Source: Ralstonia insidiosa
GTDB taxonomy: Bacteria; Pseudomonadota; Gammaproteobacteria; Burkholderiales; Burkholderiaceae
Length of the DNA: 64,000 nt
NCBI RefSeq assembly: GCF_008801405.1
Contig: NZ_VZPV01000002.1
Coordinates: 186,001-250,000 of the forward strand
Direction of reading: 5' to 3'
The position numbers and the translations under genes were made by a program. Numbering within the stretch: the first letter of the stretch is position 1; every line of letters begins with the position of its first letter. Below are positions 42,917-51,154 of this stretch, one piece after another. The notes beneath the pieces were generated by a model. That model did not search any database. It was not told the DNA's origin and saw only the letters and a list, made by a program, of their open reading frames with translations.

Positions 42917-43582
42917 ATGAGCGGCGCCATGGACCATCAGCTTCATCACGCAAGCAGCACCGTTGCGGCAAGCAGCCCCCATGCAGCCGGACACACGATG
43001 CTTGAGGACATCTATGGCATGGCCGTCGGCATGATGTTTATCGTGACGGGGGTGGTGTTGCTCAGCGCGGCCGGACTCGTGACCGGTGGCATTGCCGGTA
43101 TCGCGCTGCTCGTGTCGTATGTCGCGCCGTTGTCGGTCGGCACCATTTTCACGTTGGTCAACGTGCCGTTTTTCGTGTTTGCCTATTTCGTGATGGGCCC
43201 GCGTTTTGCCATCAAGTCGACGCTGGCCAGTTGTGGCATCACCCTCCTGCTCGCGTTGACGCGGCAGGCCTTGCACATCGATTTTGAGAGCCCGCTGTTT
43301 GCAGCACTGGTGGGCGGAACGCTCAACGGCATGGGGGTGTTGGCGCTCGCCCGGCATGGCTCTGGCGTTGGCGGCACGGGCGTTCTGACGCTCTGGCTCC
43401 AACGCGCGCATGGGATCAATGCGGGGATCGTGCAGGTGGCCATCGATTCGTTGATTCTGCTGACATCGCTCCTGGTGATCCCGACTGGCCGCGCGGGATG
43501 GTCGGCGCTGAGCGCGGTTGCCATGAGCGCGATGGTGATCGCATGGCACCGCCCGGGTCGATATAACGTCGTGGTGCGGTAG
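42917..43582 (+). CDS. YitT family membrane protein
   Basis: 221 residues from ATG 42917; TTG 42890 and ATG 42929 are alternatives, none with a strong ribosome site. It has a His-rich N-terminus (MDHQLHHASS..SPHAAGHTM) and then about five to six membrane helices. Typical YitT features are MLEDIYGMAVGMMFIVTGVVLL, GLVTGGIAGIALLVSYVAP, NVPFFVFAYFVMGPRFAIKST and GGTLNGMGVLALARHGSGVGGTGVL. The function of the family is unproven. It is inserted in the opposite orientation between flhA and flhB, which normally adjoin. Confidence 0.88.
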   Translation: MSGAMDHQLHHASSTVAASSPHAAGHTMLEDIYGMAVGMMFIVTGVVLLSAAGLVTGGIAGIALLVSYVAPLSVGTIFTLVNVPFFVFAYFVMGPRFAIKSTLASCGITLLLALTRQALHIDFESPLFAALVGGTLNGMGVLALARHGSGVGGTGVLTLWLQRAHGINAGIVQVAIDSLILLTSLLVIPTGRAGWSALSAVAMSAMVIAWHRPGRYNVVVR

Positions 43583-43622
43583 CGCCAGTCGGGGCCTCAC
43601 CGGCGGAAGCATCAACGCTGGG

Positions 43623-43661
43623 ATTGCCGATCCTTTATTGCCGACCCTTATTGCCGACCCT
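43623..43661. repeat. Three tandem 13-base repeats at the flhB 3' end
   Basis: ATTGCCGATCCTTT, ATTGCCGACCCTT and ATTGCCGACCCTT follow each other directly and run into the flhB stop codon (TTA 43661-43663 on the plus strand). It looks like recent slippage duplication between the convergent ends of the yitT-like gene and flhB. Confidence 0.85.
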
Positions 43662-44845
43662 TACGCGTTGCTGGTGACGTCGTCAGCGGCGTCTTCGGGG
43701 CCAGCGTTCGTGGGATCGGGCCCTGGGTCCATGTCGGCGGGCACCGGCAGATCGGTCGGGCGCTTCGGAGCACGGCCGCCCACCTGATGCAGGCGACGCA
43801 GCTGGTAGACGTAGGCCAGGACTTCCGCCACGGCGGCGTAGAGCGCTTCCGGGATCTGGTGCCCGATCTCGGTATGCCGATACAGCGCACGCGCCAGCGG
43901 CGGCGCTTCCAGAATGGGGATCTTGTGCTCGGTGCCCAGCTCTCGGATCTTGGCCGCCACCAGATCGGCGCCCTTGGCCAGCACGCGCGGTGCGCCGCCT
44001 TCCTTTTCGGAATAGCGCAGCGCCACGGCGTAGTGGGTCGGGTTGGTGACGATCACGTCGGCCTTGGGCACGTCGGCCATCATGCGACGCTGGGCCGCTT
44101 GGCGCTGCAGGTTGCGGATGCGGCCCTTGACGTGTGGATCCCCTTCAGACTCGCGGTGCTCCTTGCGCACTTCTTCCTTGGTCATGCGGTGCTTGCGGGC
44201 GTATTGCCACAGCACCAGCGGCACATCCACGGCGACCACCAGCAGCATCACCGCGGCCATGCAGAGAAACGCTACACCGGCCACGTGCATGACATCGCCC
44301 ATGGCGGCGCGCAGGTCCTGCTGGGGCAGCTCCATGAACTCGCCCCGGTAGTGCAGGATCAGCCCCCAGGCGACGCCACCCACCATCGCCAGCTTGAGCA
44401 GCAGCCGAGGCAACTCCAGCAGCCCTTCCACCGAGAACATGCGCGTCAAACCCTGCAGCTTGAACAGGCGCGAGATGTCCGGCTCCAGCGGCTTGAACGA
44501 GATCGCCCCGCGCGTGAGCGCCAGCGGCGTGAGCGCGGCCAGGACCAGCATGAGAACCAGCCCGCCCAGCACCGTGGCCAGCGGCGTGAATTGCGCGCTG
44601 ATGTAGATCCACTGGTCTTGCGCCCGGGTGTAGTCGTAGCGGTGGAACTCCAGGCAGCGCGCCAGAAACGACGACGCGGCCCGCACGATCGACTCGCCCA
44701 TCACCCACAACCCGCCGGCACTGACGGCCAGCAGGGCGAACGAACCCAGTTCCCGTGATTTGGGAACGTCGCCTTCTTCGCGCGCCTGCTCGAGGCGCCG
44801 CGGAGAGGCGGGTTCGGTTTTTTCGAGATCGCTTTCTTCGGACAT
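43661..44845 (-). CDS. flhB: Flagellar export switch protein FlhB
   Basis: 394 residues. The N-terminus SDLEKTEPASPRRLEQAREEGDVPKSRELG is diagnostic. Four membrane helices follow. The cytoplasmic domain carries the autocleavage motif N-P-T-H (VIVTNPTHYAVALRY, about residue 266), which controls the switch from hook to filament substrates. The C-terminal tail is acidic and Pro-rich (PADMDPGPDPTNAGPEDAADD). It lies upstream of flhA but is separated from it by a gene in the opposite direction. Confidence 0.96.
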   Translation of the reverse strand: MSEESDLEKTEPASPRRLEQAREEGDVPKSRELGSFALLAVSAGGLWVMGESIVRAASSFLARCLEFHRYDYTRAQDQWIYISAQFTPLATVLGGLVLMLVLAALTPLALTRGAISFKPLEPDISRLFKLQGLTRMFSVEGLLELPRLLLKLAMVGGVAWGLILHYRGEFMELPQQDLRAAMGDVMHVAGVAFLCMAAVMLLVVAVDVPLVLWQYARKHRMTKEEVRKEHRESEGDPHVKGRIRNLQRQAAQRRMMADVPKADVIVTNPTHYAVALRYSEKEGGAPRVLAKGADLVAAKIRELGTEHKIPILEAPPLARALYRHTEIGHQIPEALYAAVAEVLAYVYQLRRLHQVGGRAPKRPTDLPVPADMDPGPDPTNAGPEDAADDVTSNA

Positions 44846-45110
44846 GCCGGGAGGCGAGGGATGGATGGGTAGACGCTCGCATTATTCCGGCACCACGCGC
44901 TTGCTAAAGCGTGGAGAAAACCGCCTCAGGCAGGCTTTTTCCGTGGAATGACCGGCCCGCGCCGCCCAACGGCCAAAGTCTCAAAACAGCTGCTTGATAA
45001 CACTGGCTTAACAAAACACCCTCCACCGGCCACTACCATGCGCCGCAGTCACATGCACTGCGGCGCATACGGTACGTCGGGCAGTCCAACCTCGTCATGC
45101 AGGAGGGGAT

Positions 45111-45701
45111 ATGCGGTGGCAGTTCAAGGCCGGGGCCATCCTGGCGGCGGCAATACTGGTGTTTGCAGGGGTGCGGCTGTTTTCGGCCGATGCTGCCGAT
45201 GCGCAGCCGGTCGATCCGCCAAGACAAGCCGCTGCGGCCACGCCGCCCTCGCCTGCCCCAGCACCTGCCGGCACACCACCACCGCAGGCCGCCCCTGCAT
45301 ACAAGCCACCGCCGCCGCCCGAGCGCTCGCTGCCGCCCCGCTTTACCGATTACCTCGCCCGCGAGTACCCCAACTCCACCGCTACCCGCCAGGCCCTCAC
45401 GCAGATCGCCTATGGCTGGAGCGAGGCCGTCAACGACGTGCGCGGCCCGCACGACGCCAAGCTGGCCGGCAACGACATCGCCCGGGGCATCGCCTGCGCG
45501 CTGGGCCCGGGTGTGCTCGCCAGGACCGGCGTCGACCAGCAGACGATGCTCGACCGCATCAAGAACGCACGCGCCGTCATGCTCGACAACGACAGCGACA
45601 CGATGGCCTATCTGCGCTTCCAGTCGCTGGCCGGCGGCCAGTACTTTGACGACCCCGGCGCCGCCTCGTGCAGTTTCGATCCGGCCACGCTGCCGAACTG
45701 A
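45111..45701 (+). CDS. Hypothetical membrane-anchored protein with proline-rich linker
   Basis: 196 residues. An N-terminal helix (FKAGAILAAAILVFAGVRLF, ~5-24) should anchor it in the inner membrane or serve as a signal. A Pro/Ala-rich linker follows (~35-75, including PPPPPERS). The C-terminal ~115 residues form a small globular domain (RFTDYLAREYPNSTATRQ, DIARGIACALGPG, DSDTMAYLRFQSLAGGQYFDD) with two Cys that could form a disulfide in the periplasm. No family is recognised. GGAGGGG lies upstream of the ATG. It is divergent from flhB. Confidence 0.7.
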   Translation: MRWQFKAGAILAAAILVFAGVRLFSADAADAQPVDPPRQAAAATPPSPAPAPAGTPPPQAAPAYKPPPPPERSLPPRFTDYLAREYPNSTATRQALTQIAYGWSEAVNDVRGPHDAKLAGNDIARGIACALGPGVLARTGVDQQTMLDRIKNARAVMLDNDSDTMAYLRFQSLAGGQYFDDPGAASCSFDPATLPN

Positions 45702-45754
45702 GTTTCCCGCCTGACTTCACCCACGCCCTCACCACGCACCAAGGAGACTGCTGC

Positions 45755-46537
45755 ATGAAGAAGATGAAGAGACTTGCCCCCGTCGTGCTCGCCGGTTCGC
45801 TGCTCGCCGCGCCCCTGAGTGTCCTGGCGGCTACCCCCGGGTCGGCCATCGTGTTCGTCAACGGCATCAACAACACGTTTGACGATGCGGTTGCCAGCCT
45901 GCAGGTGCTGAAGACCCAGCTCAACGCCCGCGACAAGAACAACACCTACCTCTACGGAAACGCCTACAACGCCACGCAAGGCGCGTTAAGCGACATCTAC
46001 CAGGTGTTCAAACAGAAAAGCGTAGAAGGATCGAGCCCGGCCGATTTCTGGCGCGCCATCGACGGCAACAGCCTGCCGGCAGGCGGCATGAATGCGGCAC
46101 TCCAGCAAAAGTACATCGACATCCTCACCAAGAACGACATTCCCGAGCTGCCGGACCACCTGAACCAGTACCGCAACTATCTGAAGGCGCAGCGCAAGGT
46201 CGTGCTGGTCGGCCACTCGCAGGGCACGCTGTACACCAACTTCGAGATCAACCTGCTGGTGACGGGGCCGGACAAGGCGCAGGGCAAGATCAGCGCGGTC
46301 AATGTGGGGAACGCGGCGCGCTATCAACTGCCGGGGTCGACCTACCTGACGTCGACCTCCGATACGGTGATCGGCGCATTGAGCCTGGTGCAGACGGTGC
46401 TGCCCGCCAACTACTCGCTCGGCTGGCACCCGCTGTCTGACGTGCTGGGCCATTCGTTCGCGAAGATCTACATGAACGCGAGTTACAGCGCGGCGGGCCA
46501 GATCCTGCAGCAGGTATCGCAACAAGCACGCAACTGA
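45755..46537 (+). CDS. Exported alpha/beta-hydrolase-like protein
   Basis: 260 residues from ATG 45755 (AAGGAGAC upstream). The signal peptide is MKKMKRLAPVVLAGSLLAAP..LAA. The mature protein opens with a beta strand and oxyanion-type loop (AIVFVNGINNTFDDA) and carries the nucleophile elbow VVLVGHSQGTLYTNF with Ser in G-H-S-Q-G. An acid and a C-terminal His (DVLGHSFAKIYM) are plausible catalytic partners. It is predicted to be periplasmic or secreted, with a lipase/esterase-like fold. The substrate is unknown. Confidence 0.82.
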   Translation: MKKMKRLAPVVLAGSLLAAPLSVLAATPGSAIVFVNGINNTFDDAVASLQVLKTQLNARDKNNTYLYGNAYNATQGALSDIYQVFKQKSVEGSSPADFWRAIDGNSLPAGGMNAALQQKYIDILTKNDIPELPDHLNQYRNYLKAQRKVVLVGHSQGTLYTNFEINLLVTGPDKAQGKISAVNVGNAARYQLPGSTYLTSTSDTVIGALSLVQTVLPANYSLGWHPLSDVLGHSFAKIYMNASYSAAGQILQQVSQQARN

Positions 46538-46700
46538 ACGCAGGACTGAGCAGACGTGCGGTTCGCAATAGCGCCGCACGCCTGCATGGCAGCGGCAAGC
46601 GCCTGCCACGTCATATCGACCTGCGGAAAACTTCGTCGCCTTACACCGGGTGCGTCCATAGCATGACCCGTTCTTTTCAAACCAGAACGGACCAACCGTC

Positions 46701-48677
46701 ATGTCACCCGACCGAGCCATCTCCCCTGCCTTGCCCTTGCATCAACGTGCGCTGGCTGCGCTGCTTGCCGGCGCCATTGCCACACTCACTGCCTGCGGCA
46801 GTGATGCGCCGCCCGGTACATCTGCCGGTACCGTGGCCGACAGCAGCACGCCCACTACACCGGCGCGCAAGCCCAACATCCTCTACATCATGGCCGATGA
46901 CCTCGGCTATTCCGACATCCATGCCATGGGCGGGGAGATCGACACGCCCAACCTCGATGCCCTCGTGCAAACAGGCCGGCTGCTGACCAACCACCACGCC
47001 GGCACCGTCTGCGCCATCACGCGCGCGATGCTCATCTCGGGCACCGATCACCACCTCGTGGGTGAAGGCACCATGGGTGCGCCCAATGACGAGCGCGCAG
47101 GGCTGCCCGGCTACGAGGGCTATCTGAACGACCGCTCGCTCTCCGTCGCGCAACTGCTCAAGGACGGTGGGTATCACACCTACATGGCCGGCAAATGGCA
47201 CCTGGGCAATGGCATTCCGGGCAGCGCGGCCAACCTGGGCAAGACGCCCGACCAGTGGGGCTTCGAGCGCTCGTATGCGCTGCTGCCGGGCGCGGCCGCC
47301 AACCACTTCGGGCACGAAAATGCCAACGCCAAGAACTACACGGAAGACGGCGCCTACGTACAACCGGGCCAGCCTGGGCAACCGGGCGGCACCGGCGGCA
47401 GCCCGGCCGTGTTCTATTCGACGGATTTCTACACGCAGAAGCTGATCAGCTACATCGATTCGCACAAGGGCGACGGCAAGCCGTTCTTCGCCTATGCGGC
47501 CTATACCTCGCCGCACTGGCCGCTGCAGGTGCCGGACCCGTGGCTGCACAAATACGCGGGCCGCTATGACGCGGGCTACGACGTCATCCGCAACGCGCGC
47601 ATTGCGCGGCAGAAGGCGCTGGGCATCATCCCGGCCGATTTCACGCCGTTTGCCGGCCTGCCCGGCACGACCACGCGCCCGGCGGCCTCGCCCAACAACG
47701 GCACGGCCAACGCGCGCTACATCAACGCCAACCACGGCCCCGCGCAGGGCTATACCGACTACGGCCCCGGCTACGTCAACAAGAAGTGGAGCGACCTCAC
47801 GCCGCTGGAGCGCAAGGCGCAAGCGCGCTACATGGAGATCTACGCCGGCATGGTCGAGAACCTCGACTACAACATCGGCCTCTTGATCCAGCACCTGAAA
47901 GACATTGGCGAGTACGACAACACCTTCATCATGTTCCAGTCGGACAACGGCGCGGAAGGCTGGCCGATCGACTCGGGCGCAGACCCGAAGGCCACCGATG
48001 AAGCCAATGCCACCGACCCGATCTACTCCAAGCTCGGCTCCGACAACGGCTTGTCTGCCGCGCAACGCCTGCAATACGGCCTGCGCTGGGCCGAGGTGAG
48101 TGCCACGCCGTTCAACCTGGTCAAGGGGCACGCTGCCGAAGGCGGTGTTTCCGTGCCGGCCATCGTGCGCCTGCCGGGCCAGACGCAGGCGTTGCCGCCC
48201 ATCACGCGCTTTACGCACGTGACGGACAACACCGCCACCTTCCTGGCTGTGGCCGGCATTACGCCGCCCAGCACGCCGGCGCAACCGGCTGTGGATGGCA
48301 ACGGCGTCGACCAGAACAAGGGCAAGGTGCAGTACGGCAACCGCGCGGTGTATCCGGTGACGGGGGTGTCGCTGCTGGCGTCGATCCAGCAATCTGCGGA
48401 TGCGGGCCCGATCCACACCCAGCCCTTTGGTGACGAGTCGTACGGCCGTGCCTACCTGCGCAGTGCAGACGGCCGCTGGAAGGCACTGTGGACCGAACCG
48501 CCGCTGGGCGTGGCGGATGGCCACTGGCAGCTCTTCGATATCTCCAAGGACCGCGGCGAGACCACCGATGTGTCTGCTCAGTATCCGGATGTGGCGGCCA
48601 CGCTGTACCAGCAATGGCAGCAGTACATGAACAGCGTCGGCGGTGTGGAGCCCCTGCGCCCGCGTGGGTTCTATTGA
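46701..48677 (+). CDS. Arylsulfatase (type I sulfatase), lipoprotein
   Basis: 658 residues. The lipobox L-T-A-C places lipidated Cys32 after a signal sequence. The sulfatase fold shows metal residues D66-D67 (IMADDLGYSD), KWHLG (MAGKWHLGNG), and FQSDNGAEGWP with Asp/Asn ligands. The residue to be converted to formylglycine is C104, in V-C-A-I-T-R-A-M-L-I-S-G. The Pro of the usual C-x-P-x-R core is Ile here. TDHHLVGEGTM follows, as in Pseudomonas arylsulfatase. It should cleave sulfate esters at the cell envelope for sulfur supply. Its stop overlaps the start of the maturation enzyme gene (TGATG). Confidence 0.93.
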   Translation: MSPDRAISPALPLHQRALAALLAGAIATLTACGSDAPPGTSAGTVADSSTPTTPARKPNILYIMADDLGYSDIHAMGGEIDTPNLDALVQTGRLLTNHHAGTVCAITRAMLISGTDHHLVGEGTMGAPNDERAGLPGYEGYLNDRSLSVAQLLKDGGYHTYMAGKWHLGNGIPGSAANLGKTPDQWGFERSYALLPGAAANHFGHENANAKNYTEDGAYVQPGQPGQPGGTGGSPAVFYSTDFYTQKLISYIDSHKGDGKPFFAYAAYTSPHWPLQVPDPWLHKYAGRYDAGYDVIRNARIARQKALGIIPADFTPFAGLPGTTTRPAASPNNGTANARYINANHGPAQGYTDYGPGYVNKKWSDLTPLERKAQARYMEIYAGMVENLDYNIGLLIQHLKDIGEYDNTFIMFQSDNGAEGWPIDSGADPKATDEANATDPIYSKLGSDNGLSAAQRLQYGLRWAEVSATPFNLVKGHAAEGGVSVPAIVRLPGQTQALPPITRFTHVTDNTATFLAVAGITPPSTPAQPAVDGNGVDQNKGKVQYGNRAVYPVTGVSLLASIQQSADAGPIHTQPFGDESYGRAYLRSADGRWKALWTEPPLGVADGHWQLFDISKDRGETTDVSAQYPDVAATLYQQWQQYMNSVGGVEPLRPRGFY

Positions 48678-49777
48678 TGGCTGCCAGCGTCAACCTTCGC
48701 AAGCGCGTGCGCTGGGTGCTGGCGGGCGCGGCGCTGGCAGCCGCCGGCACCGTGCTGCTGCACCCTGCCGGCGGCAACATGGCGGCACCGCTTGTCGCCA
48801 ATGCAGCCAACGTGGTCAGCGCGCACACCGCACCGCGCCTGCCGCTGGGCACCAGCGAAGCCTGCGGCCGCTACGCCGGCCTGCCGCCCGCTTGGCGCCA
48901 GGACACGCGGGCCGGCATGGTGCATGTGAGCAGCGGCAGCTTCACCTTTGGCACCACGCTCGGCTACCCGGACGAGCGCCCCGCTCAGGGCGCCGGCAAG
49001 ACCCGCGTGGGCGGCTTCTGGATCGACCAGACGGAAGTGACCAACGCACAGTTCGCCGCCTTCGTCACCGCCACCGGCTACGTGACCGACGCGGAGCGCC
49101 AGGGTGGAGCGGTGGTCTTTCACGTGCCGGACACGGCGGAGTTGCAGGCGCGCCCGTACGCGTGGTGGCGCTGGGTCAAGGGCGCAGACTGGCGGCACCC
49201 GACGGGGCCCGACAGCAAGCTCGTCGATGTCGACAACCAGCCCGTGACGCGCGTCACCCAGGCCGATGCGTTGGCCTATGCACACTGGCTCGGCCACGAC
49301 TTGCCGACCGAAGCGGAATGGGAATACGCCGGCAAGGCCGGACAGGACGGCGCCGACCTGGAGAAGGCACCGCGCGATGGCAACGGCAAACCCGGTGCCA
49401 ACTACTGGCAGGGCATCTTTCCCGTGCTCGACACGGCGGAGGATGGCCGCGCCGGCATTGGCCCGGTCGGCTGCTATGCGGCCAATGGCTTCGCGCTGTA
49501 CGACATGATCGGCAACGTGTGGGAATGGACGCGCGATGCGTACACCGGCCCGCACCAGTCGCATGCAAACGGCGACACGCGCGCCGTAGCCGCGCTGGAT
49601 CAGCCACAACTGTTTGGCCGCAATGGCAGCCAGCCGAATCGGCCGACGGTGATCAAGGGGGGCTCGTTCCTGTGCTCGCCGGATTTTTGCGTGCGCTATC
49701 GGGCCTCGGCACGCGAGGCACAGGAGGCTGACCTGCCCGCCGCACACATCGGGTTCAGAACGATCCTGCGCGACTGA
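48677..49777 (+). CDS. Formylglycine-generating enzyme (SUMF1/FGE family), exported
   Basis: 366 residues. The N-terminal hydrophobic segment (VRWVLAGAALAAAGTVLLHP, 11-30) is a signal or anchor. The FGE-sulfatase domain follows: MVHVSSGSFTFGTT, FWIDQTEVTNAQFAAFVTATGYVTDAE, DLPTEAEWEYAGKAG, GLYDMIGNVWEWT-like segment (ALYDMIGNVWEWTRDAY) and GGSFLCSPDFCVRYR. C333 and C338 match the copper-binding Cys pair of aerobic FGEs (C-x4-C). It would convert the sulfatase Cys104 to formylglycine. It is translationally coupled to that gene. The export signal suggests maturation in the periplasm rather than the cytosol. Confidence 0.93.
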   Translation: MAASVNLRKRVRWVLAGAALAAAGTVLLHPAGGNMAAPLVANAANVVSAHTAPRLPLGTSEACGRYAGLPPAWRQDTRAGMVHVSSGSFTFGTTLGYPDERPAQGAGKTRVGGFWIDQTEVTNAQFAAFVTATGYVTDAERQGGAVVFHVPDTAELQARPYAWWRWVKGADWRHPTGPDSKLVDVDNQPVTRVTQADALAYAHWLGHDLPTEAEWEYAGKAGQDGADLEKAPRDGNGKPGANYWQGIFPVLDTAEDGRAGIGPVGCYAANGFALYDMIGNVWEWTRDAYTGPHQSHANGDTRAVAALDQPQLFGRNGSQPNRPTVIKGGSFLCSPDFCVRYRASAREAQEADLPAAHIGFRTILRD

Positions 49778-49795
49778 AACACCGCCTCCGGAAAT

Positions 49796-49821
49796 GAAAA
49801 CGCCCGCCAAATTGGCGGGCG
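49796..49821 (-). terminator. Intrinsic terminator after cheZ
   Basis: CGCCCGCCAA (49801-49810) / TTGGCGGGCG (49812-49821) forms a perfect 10-bp stem (the loop must open a few pairs). On the minus strand TTTTCATTTCC follows. It lies 40 bases beyond the cheZ stop codon and faces the end of the FGE gene. Confidence 0.85.
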
Positions 49822-49861
49822 CCGGCAGCAAACGGGGAGCGTTGACAGCCGATTCAGATGC

Positions 49862-50524
49862 TCAGAAGCCGAGGCTTTCCAGCAGGTCGTCCACCTGCTC
49901 TTGGCTACCGACCACGTCTGGGTGGTCCGGATTGATCTGCGGACCATTCAGCAGCGACGTCGACGACGCTTCCGTGCGCAGATGCTCGGGTGCGTTCTCC
50001 AGCAGGATGCCAACCAACTGGCTTTCAATCAGTTGCACGACATCCAGCACCTTCTTGATCACCTGGCCGGTCAAATCCTGGAAGTCCTGAGCCATCAGGA
50101 TTTCCATGAGCTGCTGGTTGGTGTCGCGCGTCTTTTCCGGAACGCTGCGCAGGAAGCCGTTGGTCTGGCCGACCAGATCACGGATCTCTTCGTCGCCCAG
50201 TTGGCGGTCCATCCACGACTGCCAGCGGGTGACCAGCGCTTGGGCATCGGTTTCCAGCGCGTCTTGCACCGGGCGGGCCGCGTCGATGGCGTTGAGCACG
50301 CGGGTGGCCGCCTGCTCGGTCATGTTGGCGATGTAGTTCAGGCGGTCGCGTGCGTCTGGAATGGCCGATGCGGCCTTCTCCACGCCCTTGTCCAGACCCA
50401 GCTCACGCATGCTTTCACGCAACATGCGCGTGAGGTGGCCGATGCGCTGGAGCATTTCCGGCATGTCGCCGTGGTCGACACCTTCTGCGACCGGCGCGAG
50501 GGCGCCATCAAGCATCTCGCTCAT
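49862..50524 (-). CDS. cheZ: Chemotaxis phosphatase CheZ
   Basis: 220 residues from ATG 50524, which overlaps the cheY stop codon (TGATG). The long helical hairpin is visible. The catalytic segment MAQDFQDLTGQVIKKVLDVV contains the Asp and Gln that act on CheY-P. The C-terminus GSQEQVDDLLESLGF is the CheY-binding peptide. It dephosphorylates CheY-P and resets swimming bias. It is the last gene of the cluster, followed by a terminator. Confidence 0.95.
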   Translation of the reverse strand: MSEMLDGALAPVAEGVDHGDMPEMLQRIGHLTRMLRESMRELGLDKGVEKAASAIPDARDRLNYIANMTEQAATRVLNAIDAARPVQDALETDAQALVTRWQSWMDRQLGDEEIRDLVGQTNGFLRSVPEKTRDTNQQLMEILMAQDFQDLTGQVIKKVLDVVQLIESQLVGILLENAPEHLRTEASSTSLLNGPQINPDHPDVVGSQEQVDDLLESLGF

Positions 50525-50931
50525 CACGCCCCCTTTTCGATCTTCTCGAAAATCTTGCCCAGCTTTTCGTCCAGCGTGGCAGCGGTAAAGGGCTTGACCA
50601 CGTAGCCGTTGGCACCGGCCTGGGCGGCGGCAATGATGTTTTCCTTCTTGGCTTCAGCCGTCACCATCAGCACCGGCAGCTTGCTGATAACCGGGTTGGC
50701 GTCGCCGCGGATGCTCTGCAGCATCTGCAGGCCATCCATGTTGGGCATGTTCCAGTCCGAGATCACGAAATCGAACCGGCCTTCCTTGACCTTGGCCAGG
50801 CCGGCGGCGCCATCTTCGGCCTCGTCGACATTGGCAAAACCGAGTTCCTTGAGCAGGTTACGCACGATCCGGCGCATCGTCGGAAAATCGTCGACGACGA
50901 GGAATCGGTACTGGCTCTTGTCCATGGACAC
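50524..50931 (-). CDS. cheY: Chemotaxis response regulator CheY
   Basis: 135-residue single receiver domain: acidic pair D14-D15, phosphorylation site D59 (FVISDWNMPNMDG), T91 (LMVTAEA) and K113 (YVVKPF). SDWNMPNMDG is characteristic of motor-binding CheY. Coupled with cheZ. Transcription probably starts at the sigma-28-like promoter 50 bases upstream. Another CheY-like protein is encoded at 60912. Confidence 0.96.
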   Translation of the reverse strand: MSMDKSQYRFLVVDDFPTMRRIVRNLLKELGFANVDEAEDGAAGLAKVKEGRFDFVISDWNMPNMDGLQMLQSIRGDANPVISKLPVLMVTAEAKKENIIAAAQAGANGYVVKPFTAATLDEKLGKIFEKIEKGA

Positions 50932-50981
50932 AATCTCCGCAAACTAACTGAAATGGGGGGTTTCGGGCTTCCTTGGCAATC

Positions 50982-51008
50982 TTATCGGCGCCAGGAGCCG
51001 TTTCTTGA
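50982..51008 (-). promoter_or_regulatory. Sigma-28-type promoter for cheY-cheZ
   Basis: On the minus strand TCAA (51005-51008), 15 bases, then a perfect GCCGATAA -10 (50982-50989). The sigma-28 consensus is TAAA-N15-GCCGATAA. It lies 51 bases before the cheY start. Confidence 0.7.
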
Positions 51009-51026
51009 GCGCCACATAGCCAAGGA

Positions 51027-51154
51027 ACCGGTTCACGATCCGTAGCGAGCGGCCCGAGGTTGGCCTGCCGAGTTGGCCAACCCGGCAGCCGTACACGGGT
51101 ACGGCGAGCATCACAGGGCCAAGATCGGGTCGCGCAGTAGGATCGTGGGCCGGT
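51027..51154 (-). repeat. Dispersed inverted-end element, copy 2 (after cheB)
   Basis: 128 bases bounded by ACCGGTTCACGATCC (51027-51041) and GGATCGTGGGCCGGT (51140-51154), inverted repeats of each other (13 of 15). A central dyad CCGTAC/GTACGG is inside. It is about 11 bases longer than copy 1 through an extra TTGGCC-containing segment, itself an imperfect hairpin. The element begins at the cheB stop codon, as copy 1 does at the yggT stop. It separates cheB from the cheY promoter. Confidence 0.8.
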
